DNA of 64,000 nt from Amorphophallus konjac (GCA_022559845.1 CM040117.1:142480732-142544731), one strand, 5' to 3'. Positions 44,205-55,559 are shown, counted from the first letter of the stretch. Numbers and translations: made by a program. The notes: generated from the letters alone by a model not told the origin.

Positions 44205-45833
44205 TGGGGGGCTCTAAGGCTCGGCTGGCTCGCTCGGCATGACGTTTCCTCCCTCGGTTGGTGTCGCCGCCCGATGCCGCTCCTCCGGAGATGACGTTGA
44301 TGTGAACCCCTCGGGGGGCGTTGTCGATCTCCTCTGCGGCGTCTCGATCTTCTTTGTGCCCGATCGTGAACCGGGCTAGGTGCCCCAGACGGATGAGGCG
44401 CTCGATCTCATCTTGGAGCTGATGGCAATCTCCGGTGTGGTGCCCGTGGTCACCGTGGAACAGGCAATGCTTGTCCCGCTTGCGGTTCTTCGACCTCATT
44501 GGCTCGGGCTGGCGGAGGAGTCCCGAGTCTTTGATGTCTTCATAGATCTCGTAGACTGGCGCGGTTAAGGGGGTGTACCGCTAGTACTTTCTTTTGCGCT
44601 CTCCTTCTCGATCGCGCTTCTTACCCGAGCCAGGGTTTGGCTCGGAGGTCCGCTTCTTGTCCCCCTCCCGACCCGAGCCGGTTGCATCTCGACAGGCGCT
44701 GAGTACTTCTTCGCACTCGGCGTGGCGCAGTGCCAGAGTCACTAGCTCGGCAAGGGTCGAGGGAGGGTGGAGGACAAGCTCGCGGCAGAGATTCTCATCC
44801 CGGGTGCCCCCGGTCAGTGCGGTTGTGGCTGAGGCCACATCCAGGCGGGGGATCCTGAGGGCTTCCGATTTAAATCGGTGGACGTAAGTCCGGAGCCTCT
44901 CCCCTTGCGCCTGTTTGAGGGCCAGGAGCCCCGCTACTGACCTTGGGGGGGCGCTGCCGGCGAAACTCTCCTTGAAAACTCGCCCGAATTGCCTGAAGTC
45001 TCGAATGGACCCAGGGGCGAGGGCCCGGAACCATGCCTGAGCACCTTGGACCAGGGTGGCCGCGAAGGCTCGGCATTTGATGGGATCCGGCGTTCCATGA
45101 AGGGTCACCAGGGCGTCGAAGCTATCGTAGTGGTCGGCTGGGTCGCCCTGGCCGTCGTAGAGGTTGAAGGTTGGAATGGAGGCTCTGGGAGAGACCTCTA
45201 CCTTCAAGATGTACTCGGAGAAAGGGGATTTCTCCTCGTCCTCCGGGAGAGAGGTCTTCTGCAGAGCGCGGAGGGCGCGCTCTTGCTCTGCAAACCGTCT
45301 CTCGAAATCTCGCAGCCGGAGGGACAGCTCTGGCTGCAGTCGCACCGTGGGGCTGGGGGGGGCGTCTTGGCGGTCTCCCGGGGCACTAGTGCCCGGGCGC
45401 AGCGGCCTCGCCCCCTGTTTCCCTCTCCTCGGCGTGGAGGAGGCCTCTTGCTCCGCAGGCGGAGCATGCGAGGGTCCTCCGACGTCGTTGCGGAGGAGCT
45501 GTCGGCCGCGTAGGGTGAAGCGGCCTCCGGCGGTGTGCTGCGTCGCACTCCTTCGAGGGGGACTTCCTGACGGGGCGCGGGACCTTGCGTCCCTGGCCGC
45601 CTGGGCCCTCATGAGCTCCACGAGGACGTCCATCTTTTCGTTGAGGGCCTGGAAGGCGTTGGCGCCACCGTCGAGGGGTGCCCCTGTCTCCGCCGGGGGG
45701 GGTGGTGGCCTGTTGGTGGGATGCTGGCGTTGGAGGGGGGGCTCTGTGAGACCCTAGAGGGGGCGCCTCCCGCCGCCGCCACAGCCTTACCTGCCCCACC
45801 GGTGGATCTCCTCTCTGAGCTTCTTCTCACCAT
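44205..45833 (-). pseudogene. Element G Gag (frameshift and stop)
   Basis: The probable start is ATG 45833 (MVRRSSERRSTGGAGKAV), 18 bases inside the primer site. A frameshift near 45670 changes to the frame reading MDVLVELMRAQAARDARS. The central Gag domain has SLRLRDFERRFAEQERALRA, LYDGQGDPADHYDSFDALV, CRAFAATLVQGAQAWFRAL, FAGSAPPRSVAGLLALKQ and RELVLHPPSTLAELVTLALR. A TAG at 44583-44581 replaces a sense codon after KRKY. The Cys-His segment CLFHGDHGHHTGDC and NAPRGVHINVI follow. At about 44201 the Gag text RASRALEPP runs out of frame into RT sequence, marking the internal deletion. Confidence 0.85.
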
Positions 45834-45850
45834 CTCGGCTTTTCGTGCGT

Positions 45851-45868
45851 TTCCCACAAACGGCGCCA
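45851..45868 (-). other. Element G primer-binding site
   Basis: The minus strand reads TGGCGCCGTTTGTGGGAA two bases inside the LTR edge. The first ten bases fit a tRNA-Asp-type primer; the rest diverges. Confidence 0.8.
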
Positions 45869-45870
45869 GA

Positions 45871-46655
45871 TGAAGAGGCGAGATCTCGCGCTGGATCCTG
45901 AGCGGGCTATGGATCACCAGAAGATGAATCTGCAAGATAGGGAAACGTATCAGAGGGCCCAGGGGATCTCCCTGGGGCAAAACCCTCCGATGGCTAAGTC
46001 AGTAGAGCTATGGTGGAAGCAATAATGGGGGGAGGAGAGAGCTGATGCGCGAGAATCCTCTCCACCAAAGGGTGAAGCGAATCGTGCTCAGGAGCTTAGG
46101 GTGTGTGAATGCTTAGTTCATCTTACCTTCTTCAGGAGGGTATCCCTTACTTAAATAGTGCACCGCCTTCAGGAGTCCTGTAAGCTGAGGGGTTCCCGGC
46201 GGGAGTTACGTCTTTAACGGGGGCTTTCATGGCCTGATCGTGGGAACGTTATCCCCCTGGAGTCCGGCGGCTCCCCTGACTCTCCCGCTAGCGGAGGACT
46301 CTGAACGGCTGCACATGTGGATAATCAACCGGCCTTACCGAGCCTCGGGGATGCTAGCTTATGTCCGAGCGATAGGCACGGCCCGGCGAGGGTGGGGTCG
46401 GATAGGTCGGCTGGAGCCTATCTCTCTCGGACGGCGAGAGGGCTTTAGGCCGGACCTTCCTTGGGACCTGACGGTTGTCTCCGGCCCTCCGAGCCTAGAA
46501 GGCCGCCGGGGAGAGTTAGTTCCTCGAGTCTTATTCATTGGGCTTTTCTCCCTAAGTGGGCCCTATGGGCTATCACTCGGGTGGGCTCGCCTGGTTGGAC
46601 CTTGTGGGTCTTGTTGGGCTGCCTTTGTGGTGGGCTGCGGAAATCCCCCTCTCCA
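45871..46655 (-). repeat. Element G 5' LTR
   Basis: 785 bp, the partner of 37126-37910. The outer edge is followed by the CCGAA target duplication (46656-46660). Confidence 0.95.
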
Positions 46656-47169
46656 CCGAATATCTTCTACTGTACTTATATCTCGAGATGTGACAGCCTT
46701 CCATTCTCTTCTCCGTTGCCATTGCTTGGTTTGACGAGGCTCAGAGTTCTTGCTGGTGAATTTCAGGTGTCCAAAGTGTGTTTCATGATTTGAAATTGAT
46801 TTTTGAAATGAATGTGCTCAATGTTCTTTTTCACATTGAATATGTGTGTGAAATGTAAGTTTGAATTTCTCATGGTGAATTGATTTGGAATGTGAATGTG
46901 AATGCTTTGTTGGATAAGAGTCAATAAAAATGAAGTGTGCATGTGCACAAGTTAAACTTGAAATCATACTTGAAACTATGTGTTCATGGGTTCACAAAAT
47001 TCATGTTATATCATGTTTAGACTTTTGATGAAGGATTAGATGTTTGATCACTTCTTCAATGCATAACAGGTGCAAAAGAGCCTCTAAGAACACCAAAGTA
47101 ATGATTCAAGGTATATGGCTTTTGTTAGCATGGAAAACATGCTCATTTGATATTGTTTTTATGTTTTGT

Positions 47170-47450
47170 AGTTGGATCGGTCAACCAAAGGTGATGACTG
47201 GTTGACCTAAAGCCACCAAAGTGAGATGGACTTGTAGGATTACAGGAAGAGACCAATTCGGTCGACCTATGTAATGGGTCTGGTCGACCGAAACCCAACA
47301 GAACTATCTGAAAGAGAACCTAGGGGAATTTTGGTCGACCGATAGAGTGCACTGGTCGACCGACACTGTGTTTCTGAACTAACATGTTCTGTTTTGTTTC
47401 ATGGATCGATTGACCAATGGGTGGGTCCGATCGACCAATCATAGCGACCC
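47170..47450. repeat. GGTCGACC motif cluster
   Basis: About eight GGTCGACC-related motifs (including deaminated GGTTGACC, GGTCAACC and GATCGACC) in 280 bp, irregularly spaced, in the U3-like portion of the copia-type LTR. Confidence 0.65.
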
Positions 47451-48035
47451 TGCTCACATGCCCAGCGCTAACCAAGCATGTGGCGTTTGTGGGACCTCCT
47501 AAAGGCCACCTAAGAGGTCCAAAATACCCCTAATCGATGGTGTATCATGTGAGAGGGCTTTGGGAGGTTTATAGAAGGGGTATGATAGTCTTTTTCCCCT
47601 CAAAAACGCTCTCTAAGCCTTATATGTGAATTTGGGGGAGATTTTTCTAATCAAGAGAAAAAAAAGAGAAGACAAGAGAGGAAGAGAAGGGGAGAAGAGG
47701 GAGAGATCAAGAACAACGTGGATTTGCTGGAGAAAGTCCTCCCCAAGGGATTCAAGGCTGATTGATCATGTGAAGAGTGTCTACCATCTATCCTTCATCT
47801 CCAGGAGAGCATGGATCATCCAAGAGCAGCATCATCAAGTTCTTATGCAGAGTATTTCAATGGAACTAAGAGAGATTCTAAATCTTTTGATGTTGTTTTA
47901 TTTTTTGGGCTTTATTGTAGTCATCTAAACATACTTTGATCACTATTTCATGAAGATACATTATGTGTGAGTGCGGAGACCATATTCTCCGCATGTGTGT
48001 CTTGAGGATCCGACGTCGTTTGTTGCAGACAAAGT

Positions 48036-48060
48036 TTGTGTGTGTGTGTGTGTGTGTGTG
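48036..48060. repeat. (GT)n microsatellite
   Basis: Uninterrupted GT dinucleotides in the LTR-like region. Confidence 0.9.
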
Positions 48061-48556
48061 GTAGAGATTCCATCTCCGTGTGTGTGGTTTGCTATGGTTG
48101 TAGCATTATCCATATAGTGAATTCTCATGAATCGTGAGGGGTGGATGTAGGATTACACACGGATGTAGGAATCCTTTGTCTCATGGATTAATTGTGGTGT
48201 GATTGCTATTTGTCTTGTTACGCTCGTGAATTCGTTATCATCTAACACACACGTACACCATTCATATTTCTAAGATACGTTGATCGAGAGAGTCATTAGA
48301 GTGGACCGTGCACATAATTCTACTTGTCTATAAATTGCAGATCAATTCCTTGTTCATACTTTCACACACATGTTGAGTGAGTTAATTAAGAGAACATTGC
48401 ATATATTACGTCCTATCTATAGGTGTAAATTCAAATCAAATTTTATCTGAATTTAACTTCAAACTGGTTGGTAGGTTTGTTTAGTTTTAAATTCTCAAAC
48501 ATGACATAATTTTTAATTGGGGCAATCAATTCACCCCCCCCTCTTGATTGCTATTG

Positions 48557-50348
48557 CACTGGGCCAACAAGGGCAAATCCTCATGGACATATGTGAGGAG
48601 CCCTACCTCCGATGGGCCTCGAAGATGAAGTTTGACCCACAGATTAGAAACCAGAGGAGGTACTACCGCTTCCACTGCAACCATGGCCACAACACTACTG
48701 ACTACGTCTAGCTCAAAGGTGCATTCGGGGAGTTAGTTCGACAAGGGATCTTGGAAAAATTCGTTGCCAAAGCCATCGAGAAGCGACAACAAAAAGACCA
48801 GACAGCACCCCCCATCAATAAAAGATCGAATGTGAAGGAGATCGTGTTGATCTTCGGTGGACCAGCATCGAGAGGGGACAGTCCGAGCAGATGCCGGGCA
48901 AATGTTGTCCGAGTCCACCAGAGTAATCGTAGTGATGGAAGCCGCCGTGACCATGATGCTCGGGACTACCTCAACGATCCCATTGTCTTCTCAGACAATG
49001 ATTTAGCAAGCATATCCAATTCCCATTCCGACACTGTTGTAGTATTCTCCACCATCAATCAATGTACACTGTGTCAAATTTTGGTGGATAATAAAAGTGG
49101 GCCTGATGTGATTTCATACGACTGCCTTATCCTTATCGGTGTGGATCTATCATGTATAATGTTGTTGCACATTCCCTCATATGGATTCTCTGGCTCGATG
49201 GTTTTACCCGAAAGATAAATCTCTCTTCCGATCACATTCGTGATGGCTCCACGGGACGTGACCTCTATAGCAGACTTCTCGATCATGTGAGCTATGACTT
49301 GCTACAATGCTATCATTGGCCGGGGAATCTTGGGGACACTAAGAGGTGTCCCCTCCTCCAATCACCAGAGGCTAAAATTCTCGACTCCCCACGGGGTAGG
49401 GGAAGTACGGGGTGATCAAGGGGAATCTTGTCGGTGTTGCCTGATCGCCACCAATGAGGGATAGGCAGAAGATGCCCCCGCTAGAGATGAAAGTCATAGT
49501 CGACGAACCCGGGCCCAGTGGAAACATGCCGATTGAAGACCTCTTCCTCATCCAAGTAGGTGAAAGCCTAGATCGCACCTTGTGGATTGGTTCAATGTTA
49601 TCCGAGCAAGAGAAGGAAGCCTACCAGTGCTTCCTGGTAATGAACTAGGACATGTTTGCTTGGTCCAAGGATGAGCTGCCCAGGATACCACCTGAAATAA
49701 TCACGCACCAGTTAGAACTAGACCCAATGTGTCACTCGGTTCAACAGCACAGGAGGCACTGTAATCCCGAGCGTCAGGCCATCATAAAGGAGCAGGTGAG
49801 TGAGAAGCTACACTAGGGACTCCTCATATAGACCAAGTATCAAAACTATGTTGATAATGTGGTCCTGGTTCACAAGAGCAATGGGAAGTGGCACAAGTGC
49901 ATCTACTACACTAACCTCAACAAGGCCACCACCAAGGATAGCTTCCCCATGACACGGAATGACCAGCTCATCCACACAACGGTCGGGCATGAGATGCTAA
50001 GTTTCCTTGATGCTTATTCAGGGTATCATTAGATCAGCATACATGAGTTTGACCAAGAGAAGATAGCTTTCATCACTGACCATGGTCTCTACTGTTACAC
50101 ACACATGTTGTTCGGGTTAAAGAACGTGGGAGCTACATACCAATGACTCGTTAACCATATGTTCGACTCCCAGATTAGCTGCAACATAGGAGTAAACATT
50201 GACGATATACTCGCCAAAAGCCTGCACGTGACCGATCATCTGGATGACCTGGCAGAGACATTCGCTAAGCTTTGAAGGTACAATATGAAACTCAACCCGA
50301 ATAAATGTATGTTCAGATTAAGGTCAGGCAAGTTCCTCAGTTTCCTGG
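48557..50348 (+). pseudogene. Element H, left part: old Tat-type Gag end, protease and RT (broken)
   Basis: The frame opens with LRWASKMKFDPQIRNQRRYY then FHCNHGHNTTDYV, a Tat-type Gag Cys-His segment with its last Cys changed to Tyr. Then LVRQGILEKFV, a linker, NDPIVFSDNDL, protease CQILVDNKSGPDVISY (the expected D-N-G-S has Lys inserted or substituted), and after several frameshifts RT pieces: KWHKCIYYTNLNKATTKDSF, EMLSFLDAYSGYH (catalytic D), MLFGLKNVGATYQ, VNIDDILAK (Y-V-D-D altered to N-I-D-D) and MKLNPNKCMF. The text stops at FLSFLV, where element I inserts with a CCTGG duplication, and resumes at 59268. It is very decayed. Confidence 0.8.
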
Positions 50349-51477
50349 TGTTACGGCCACCAATTTGGGCACTGGTCCAAATGGGAATAATTCGGACCCA
50401 TGAACTCCATGAGCTAGAAATCTGGACCGATTATTGAAGGACCCTTAAGAAAAGTCGTAACTTAATGTAAGGAGGACAAAATGAGGTGAAACCAAAGCCC
50501 TTGCAATGACCATAAGGCAAGGAACAACTTTCATGAAGAGTAAAACTTCTAAAAAATAGGCCTAATAAGAGTTAAGAGGGAGTTTATGAAAATGTGTTGA
50601 AACAGTCACAGAAAAATAGTCACCCACTAAAATAAGGATATCTTGCCCCATAGTGAACCAAATGAGATGAAACTTGGCCCATTAGAAAGATTGGACCCTT
50701 GACCCAAACTCTTTTGTTGAGGTGGAAACCCAATTCGCATCAAAATCCAAGGTTCTGAGCCTTTTGCTGAAAGTTGTCACAAAGAGGTGTGACTGTTGGG
50801 CGAATTCATACGTAATTGATGGAAAACTCATAACTTCATCTTTAGTAAATGAAATGACCTAAAACGAAGGCCATAATTTTTAGTGGGTTGTTAGTTACAA
50901 CTTCTCTATTGAGGTCGAGGCCAAATACTACATCGATGCTAGAGTTATACCTAGATTACCTCGGGCTACCGAAAGGTCACGACTGGAATAAGGGAGGATA
51001 AATGATAATCTTGTGAAAATCATAAATCGGGCTAGGAATGAGGAACTTCAATGAAACCACATCTCAAAGTTAGAGCTATAAGTCGTCTTGATTTCCTCTG
51101 AAGGCATCCCAATCCTAGTCCCAACATAAGAGTGCGGCCACTCGCATTTATAACTAGGTAGATGAAGGGTCGTGACTGGAACAAAGGAGAAATAATGTTA
51201 ATATTGCGAAAATCATAACTCGTGCTAGATTTGATAAAATTCGATGAAACTATGACCCAGAGTTAGATATGGAAATCCTCTTCATTTCATATGAAGACAT
51301 CCCAACCTAATTCCCAACATAAGTGTGTCTCCAATAGAGTTTATGACAAGAGGTAGAAAGGTCACACCTGTTCAAACCCGAAGAGGTGCTTAGCATTAAC
51401 TCCTCTTCAAAATCAGTGACCTTGGAGCTTGTTAGAGCCTTGAGGGATGTGGATAAACCCTTGGGAAGCCTAAAAAC

Positions 51478-51487
51478 TATATAAGGA
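51478..51487 (+). promoter_or_regulatory. TATA box of element I 5' LTR
   Basis: CTATATAAGG, conserved at 56811-56820 in the 3' LTR, about 1.13 kb into each LTR. It leaves a transcribed leader of about 2.4 kb before the primer site. Confidence 0.65.
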
Positions 51488-51932
51488 GGTGGGTTTCAAG
51501 GGTGTCAAGCCTTTAGCAAACCATTTCCATCAAACCTCCACCACCTTCTAGCTTTCTTGAGTAAGAAGAGAGGGAGGGACCCCGTCTCTTTGTGGGGGGA
51601 ACCATCCGGTTCGTAGGTGGACAGTCCGGTGCGTGGGTGGTCGATTTGGCACATGGAGGATGATCCTGCAGCACCCCGGGGTCGAGGGAGGAAAATCTTT
51701 CGGAGGATCTGGGGTGTGGATATCATCCCCGGATCGTCGGTTTATCATTTCGAAGGTAGGCATCTATCCTCAAATCTTAAGGGTCAACGATGTATTAAAA
51801 TGCTTCCTAAGTAGTTTCTATATGCCAAAGAGGGATTAAGGGCATGTGAACTACCATGTTTATTTTTTGACTTTTCCATCAAGTTATGTGTTTTTGAGAG
51901 GTTTCTTAGAATTTTAACTGAAAATATTTGGA

Positions 51933-52262
51933 TGTGTTGACACTGCCCATGGATGTGTCGACACTTCCCACGGATGTGTCAACACTTCCCCTTTAGAAAC
52001 TACCGGATGTGCTGACACTGCCCATGGATGTGCTGACACTTCCCATGGATGTGATGACACTTCCCCTTTAGAAACTGCTGGATGTGCTGACACTGCCCAT
52101 GGATGTGTCGACACTTCCCATAGATGTGTCGACACTTCCCCTTTAGAAACTGCCGGATGTGCTGACACTATCCATGGATGTGCTGACACTATCCATGGAT
52201 GTGTCGATACTTCCTCTTTAGAAACTGCTGGATGTGCTGACACTGCCCATGGATGTGTCGAC
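51933..52262. repeat. 75-bp higher-order tandem array in 5' LTR of I
   Basis: The spacer CTTTAGAAAC recurs at 51991, 52066, 52141 and 52216, exactly 75 bp apart. Each unit is three copies of a 21-bp monomer (core GTGTCGACACTTCCC) plus the spacer. GTCGAC is often GTTGAC, GTCAAC or GCTGAC. Confidence 0.9.
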
Positions 52263-52906
52263 ACCCTGAGAACCCTGGACCAACTTCCAAAAACTTAGGA
52301 AAAAGGACTTTTGAGAGGTCATTTTAATTCAGAAAAATCTGAAAAATTAGAAAATGATAGAAGACTAAGTTAGTAACTCACTGTAAAAATTTCATGCTCG
52401 TAGAAATTCTGCACTTGTAGTTATGGTTCATTTTCTACACGTGTGTAGGGTTGACAGTTCGACTCTTCCTTTGGACAGGTCGACACCCTGGGACTCTGCC
52501 CCCAATTTCCAAAAACATGGAAAAAGAGAGTTTTGAGAGGTCATATTAATTAAGAAAAATCTGAAAAATTACAAAATGGTAGAAGGATAAGTTATTAAAC
52601 CACAGTAAAAGTTTTATACTCACGAAAATTCTGCACTTGTGGTTATGTTTTGTTTTCTACGCATGTGTAATCTGGAAATAAACCTGTCCTCTTTTATTCG
52701 ATAACTTGATCATGTTCGACAACAAATAAGCTTATGATTGTGATTTGTCCACTTAAACCATTTAGAAGCATGCTTGTTATGATAAAGTATAATACTAGTA
52801 TTTGTAAAAATGCGTATGAATGTGTATGCAAATACGATGTGAATGTTATGAATGAAAACAACGACATTCTGTGAGATAGGACTCCGGTCCCTATGTGGGA
52901 CGGCCC

Positions 52907-53075
52907 TTCTGCGGGACGGCGGTACGTAACGCCGCGGAAGTAAAAAAACCCAGGGGATGGCGATACGTAACGCCCTGGTCAAACATCCTATTGATTCGGT
53001 TGGTTCGTTCTGAGGGACGGCGAATTGGAGCGCCACGGAACCCGGGGGACGACAGTGCGTAACGCCCCATGCAAC
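52907..53075 (+). repeat. Four quasi-palindromic GGCG...CGCC modules in LTR leader
   Basis: Recurring GGGACGGCGGTACGTAACGCC-like units, each with GGCG/CGCC arms and a TACGTA core. Matching units lie at 58283-58465 in the 3' LTR. Confidence 0.7.
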
Positions 53076-53891
53076 AGGAGTCTAGGTGAAAAACCTATGA
53101 TTCGGCCGATTGATCTATGAATGCCAGAACTGTGTGGGCCACATGAGTCTAGGTGGGAGTTCGCTCTCGGGTCTGTGCAGTACTCTTTCATCCGTTCGTG
53201 TGTGTGTGTGGGCCTCCTATGTTTGCGGCAGTTGTTCGATTTCATTAATAACAAAAAGGTGAAAACTCATAAAAATGTGACAAACTGCTCATTCACTTAG
53301 TTCTGGTTGCATGCATGGGTACCTACATGTTAGCTAAAGAATATGTATTTTCCTCATATGAGTTATTTTCAGCAGATGATAATGAATGGATTATGCTACT
53401 GTTAACATCTAAAATTATGTATATAATTGATTATATAGATGCAAGAAAACCCCGGTTTGATTAGGTTGCCTACTGAGTGTCACACTCACCCCTTTGTGAC
53501 TCATGTTTTCAGGAGACATAGAGAAGGAGGTTAAGGAGGAGGCTGCAGCTGAAGAGTAGTGCTAGTTCATAGTTTGTCTGGGTAGGCTATGGATGAATGT
53601 CTCTCTTTTATGTATGGTTATAGGGTGATAAGCCTATGTTGACTCATGTTTATGTTGGAACAATGGACATGTACTCTCTTATGAAAATTATGAATGGTTG
53701 AGATGTTACCTACATTTCTTGTAATATGTGGTTTCTCTCTCTCTCTCATGTGAGTGTATGCATGTTTCTATAACTATGCTTCCGCGATACGTGTGAAGTA
53801 ATGTCTCGAGGTCCGATAGAAGAAAAGAAAGAAAAGAAAAAAAATAATATATACCCGTAAATTAGGGATCGGATCTCGAGGCATTACAGAG

Positions 53892-53903
53892 TGGTATCAG
53901 AGC
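53892..53903 (+). other. Element I primer-binding site (tRNA-iMet type)
   Basis: TGGTATCAGAGC, three bases after the 5' LTR end, complementary to initiator tRNA-Met. Confidence 0.95.
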
Positions 53904-54108
53904 ACGAGAGACAAACCATGGTTACAACCATTCCAATTGACCAAATAGTAGAAGAGGAGATAAGCTAGAGTGGAGAAAGGGTAGGGCATATTTATAACCC
54001 ATTTTAAACAAACTCTCACAGGTAACAATGGAAACCATAAGGAATTAAGGGACATATTAAGTTAGGTTCTAATGAATACCTATGTATAGGTTCATCAAGG
54101 AGTAGAAG

Positions 54109-54516
54109 ATGATGGGCAAAAGGCCTAGGCGGGCAGAAGGGAGGCAAGGCAAGGAAAAGGTGGCACGTCCGGAACCGATGCCAAGGAACATGCTGGGGGT
54201 TACATTCTGCGTCCATTACTGGCGTAACCATCCGGGGCAGGAGTGCCGGAAGACAAATGGGAAGTGCTATGAATGCAGCGAGGCAGGACATTTTACGAGG
54301 AACTACCCTACGAGGGCAAGCCAAAAGCCAGTACCGCAGCAAGAAAAGATTCAGTACAGAGGGCTAGTTCATGCACAAATGCAAGAAGAGGCAAACAATA
54401 CCCCTACTACAACTGAAGGTACACTTCTTGTGGATAATATTTATGCAAGGGTTTTGAACGACCCCCGGGGAGGACTACACACACACTTATATCAACTTGT
54501 TTTGCTAAGCAACTGA
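54109..54516 (+). pseudogene. Element I Gag fragment with defective zinc knuckle
   Basis: The frame reads a basic segment (GKRPRRAEGRQGKEKVARPE), then HYWRNHPGQECRKTNGKCYE and CSEAGHFTRNYPTRASQKPV. The knuckle is C-X2-C-X4-H-X4-Y, so the fourth zinc ligand (Cys) is lost. The N-terminal Gag domain is missing and the frame ends at 54516; the following TAYARV-like text is not recognisable as protease. In Tekay elements this part binds RNA during packaging. A non-functional remnant. Confidence 0.7.
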
Positions 54517-55190
54517 AGAACAGACCCCAAGTCCACACCAAGCTTGTGATTCCTACTATAGATGTCAGAATTAATGGAAGGATAGTGCTAGGGGAAGCGT
54601 ACCTCCTAGATATGGCCTAGCGTGTCTCCATGGGGAGAAAACCCTAAAACTGACCTTCCAAGAGGCATGGTAAGAAATGAACAATCATGCCTAATGTAGT
54701 TGCAGCAAAGAGGACTGTCCAGGACACCATCAAGGTCTGGTTAAGATATTTGCCATCCCTAGACTTCAAGAAACTGATACCTAGGATCATACTTTTCCTA
54801 TCTCTGACACACTTAATGCCTACTAAGATATCTCGTTATGTTGATGCCATGGATTCTTGGCAAAAATACTTATTGCATACCTTAAACTGATGACCTTACT
54901 CCTCAACTAGTTGCAAAATGCTTATCAAAGCTTAGAAGGGGGTTCTGATGTGGCTCATAGTGATAATTCTTCCATGAATAATAATGACCATTCAGCATTG
55001 ATCGTCAGTCTAGCTTCCCCACCATCTGCATCAATGGGTTTGGCCTGTGTCTCACCAAGTTAGTTTTGATGGTCTGAGTTGCATGCAATATGAGATCGTT
55101 CCCCCATTTTTCAGATTGTTGAGAGGGTAGGCTTTAACATGGAGTTACAGACTTTGTAAAGCTCAGTCGCTTCAGTTCATATGTTTAAGA
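54517..55190 (+). other. Element I interior without recognisable coding sequence
   Basis: Between the Gag remnant and the integrase tail I see only scattered short frames and no RT, RNase H or integrase-core motif. It may be scrambled pol sequence or filler at the deletion; nothing can be assigned. Confidence 0.4.
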
Positions 55191-55211
55191 AAAAATGAAG
55201 GGGGGGGGACC

Positions 55212-55559
55212 ATGTGTTCGAGGGGCAAGCTTAGTCCTAGATATATCGGGCCTTTCGAGATTTTGCAAAATGTTGGCGATGTGGCTAATCGACTTGCACT
55301 TCCGCCAACTCTGTCGCATGTACATCCGGTCTTTCTCGTCTCCATGCTCAAGAAATATAGCCAAGATGCATCACATGTTATGGAGTACGAGCCCCTGGAG
55401 GTGCGGGTAGATCTGTCGTTTGTGGAGCAGCCCAGCGAGATCATAGACTAGAAGGAAAAAGTATTGAGGAATAAAACCATCCGAATGGTGAAGGTTTTAT
55501 GGAGGATTTCTCATTATGAGGAAGCAACTTGGCCGCCGGAGGACGAAATTTATTTTTAA
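55212..55559 (+). pseudogene. Element I integrase C-terminus and chromodomain (Tekay type)
   Basis: The plus-strand frame reads [60 protein letters not shown], stop, then KEKVLRNKTIRMVKVLWR and EEATWPPEDEIYF, stop at 55557-55559. These are the hallmark integrase-C and chromodomain segments of Tekay/Del chromoviruses, which direct integration to heterochromatin. One internal stop (after IID) breaks it; the conserved chromodomain aromatics (VLWR, ATW) remain. The natural stop falls a few bases before the polypurine tract, as expected for the lineage. Confidence 0.85.

Larger units (their letters stand above)
37126..46655 (-). mobile_element. Element G: Tat-type Ty3/gypsy with antisense gene and PR-RT deletion
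   Basis: Two 785-bp LTRs (37126-37910 and 45871-46655), TG...CA ends, a perfect 5-bp target duplication CCGAA (37121-37125 and 46656-46660), a primer site at 45868-45851 and a purine tract next to the 3' LTR (minus strand of 37930-37911). By eye the LTRs differ at about 12 of 785 positions, so insertion is recent. The minus-strand order is gag, then a junction near 44201 that removes protease and most of reverse transcriptase, then RNase H, archaeal-type RNase H and integrase. Between integrase and the 3' LTR is a plus-strand (antisense) gene. It is inserted in solo LTR E. Confidence 0.93.
28519..46695 (+). mobile_element. Element E: solo LTR of a Tekay-like chromovirus, split by F and G
   Basis: Starts TGTAACGCCCGAGA and ends TCTCGAGATGTGACA, with flanks ACCTT (28514-28518) and GCCTT (46696-46700), a four-of-five target duplication. 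Removing F (31245-36600) and G (37126-46655) leaves segments 28519-31244, 36604-37120 and 46661-46695, together about 3.3 kb, close to the 3.5-kb LTRs of element I. Internal layout also parallels I: a TATA box about 0.5 kb in, quasi-palindromic leader modules near 30465-30662, and a conserved pre-end segment (CCTACTGGGTAAGTGTG ... TTTTCAGGA, near 36777-36830; compare 53470-53515 in I). There is no primer site or internal region, so it is a solo LTR left by recombination. Confidence 0.65.
46696..48556 (+). repeat. Probable copia-type LTR (solo or truncated), start unresolved
   Basis: The right end CAATCAATTCACCCCCCCCC..., ending ATTGCTATTGCA at 48556, looks like the U5 end of SIRE/Angela-type copia LTRs, which typically end in a TTCACCCCCC-rich segment. 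No primer site follows; instead gag of element H starts at once, so this is a solo LTR or a recombinant edge. Inside are GGTCGACC motifs (47170-47450), a possible TATA (GGTTTATAGAAGG near 47570) and a purine-rich leader with CATGGATCATCCAAGAGCA. The left end is not resolved. Confidence 0.45.
50349..53888 (+). repeat. Element I 5' LTR
   Basis: 3540 bp, TGTTACGGCC to GGCATTACA. Contains a TATA box (51478-51487), a 75-bp higher-order tandem array (51933-52262), four quasi-palindromic GGCG...CGCC modules (52907-53075) and a CT-repeat run near 53735. No coding potential; short frames across it are chance. Confidence 0.92.

Noticed and set aside
51933..52262. Regularly spaced repeats resembling a CRISPR array
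   Set aside because: Repeats are contiguous 21-bp monomers with no unique spacers, they lie inside an LTR, the partner LTR has the same array, and this is plant DNA.
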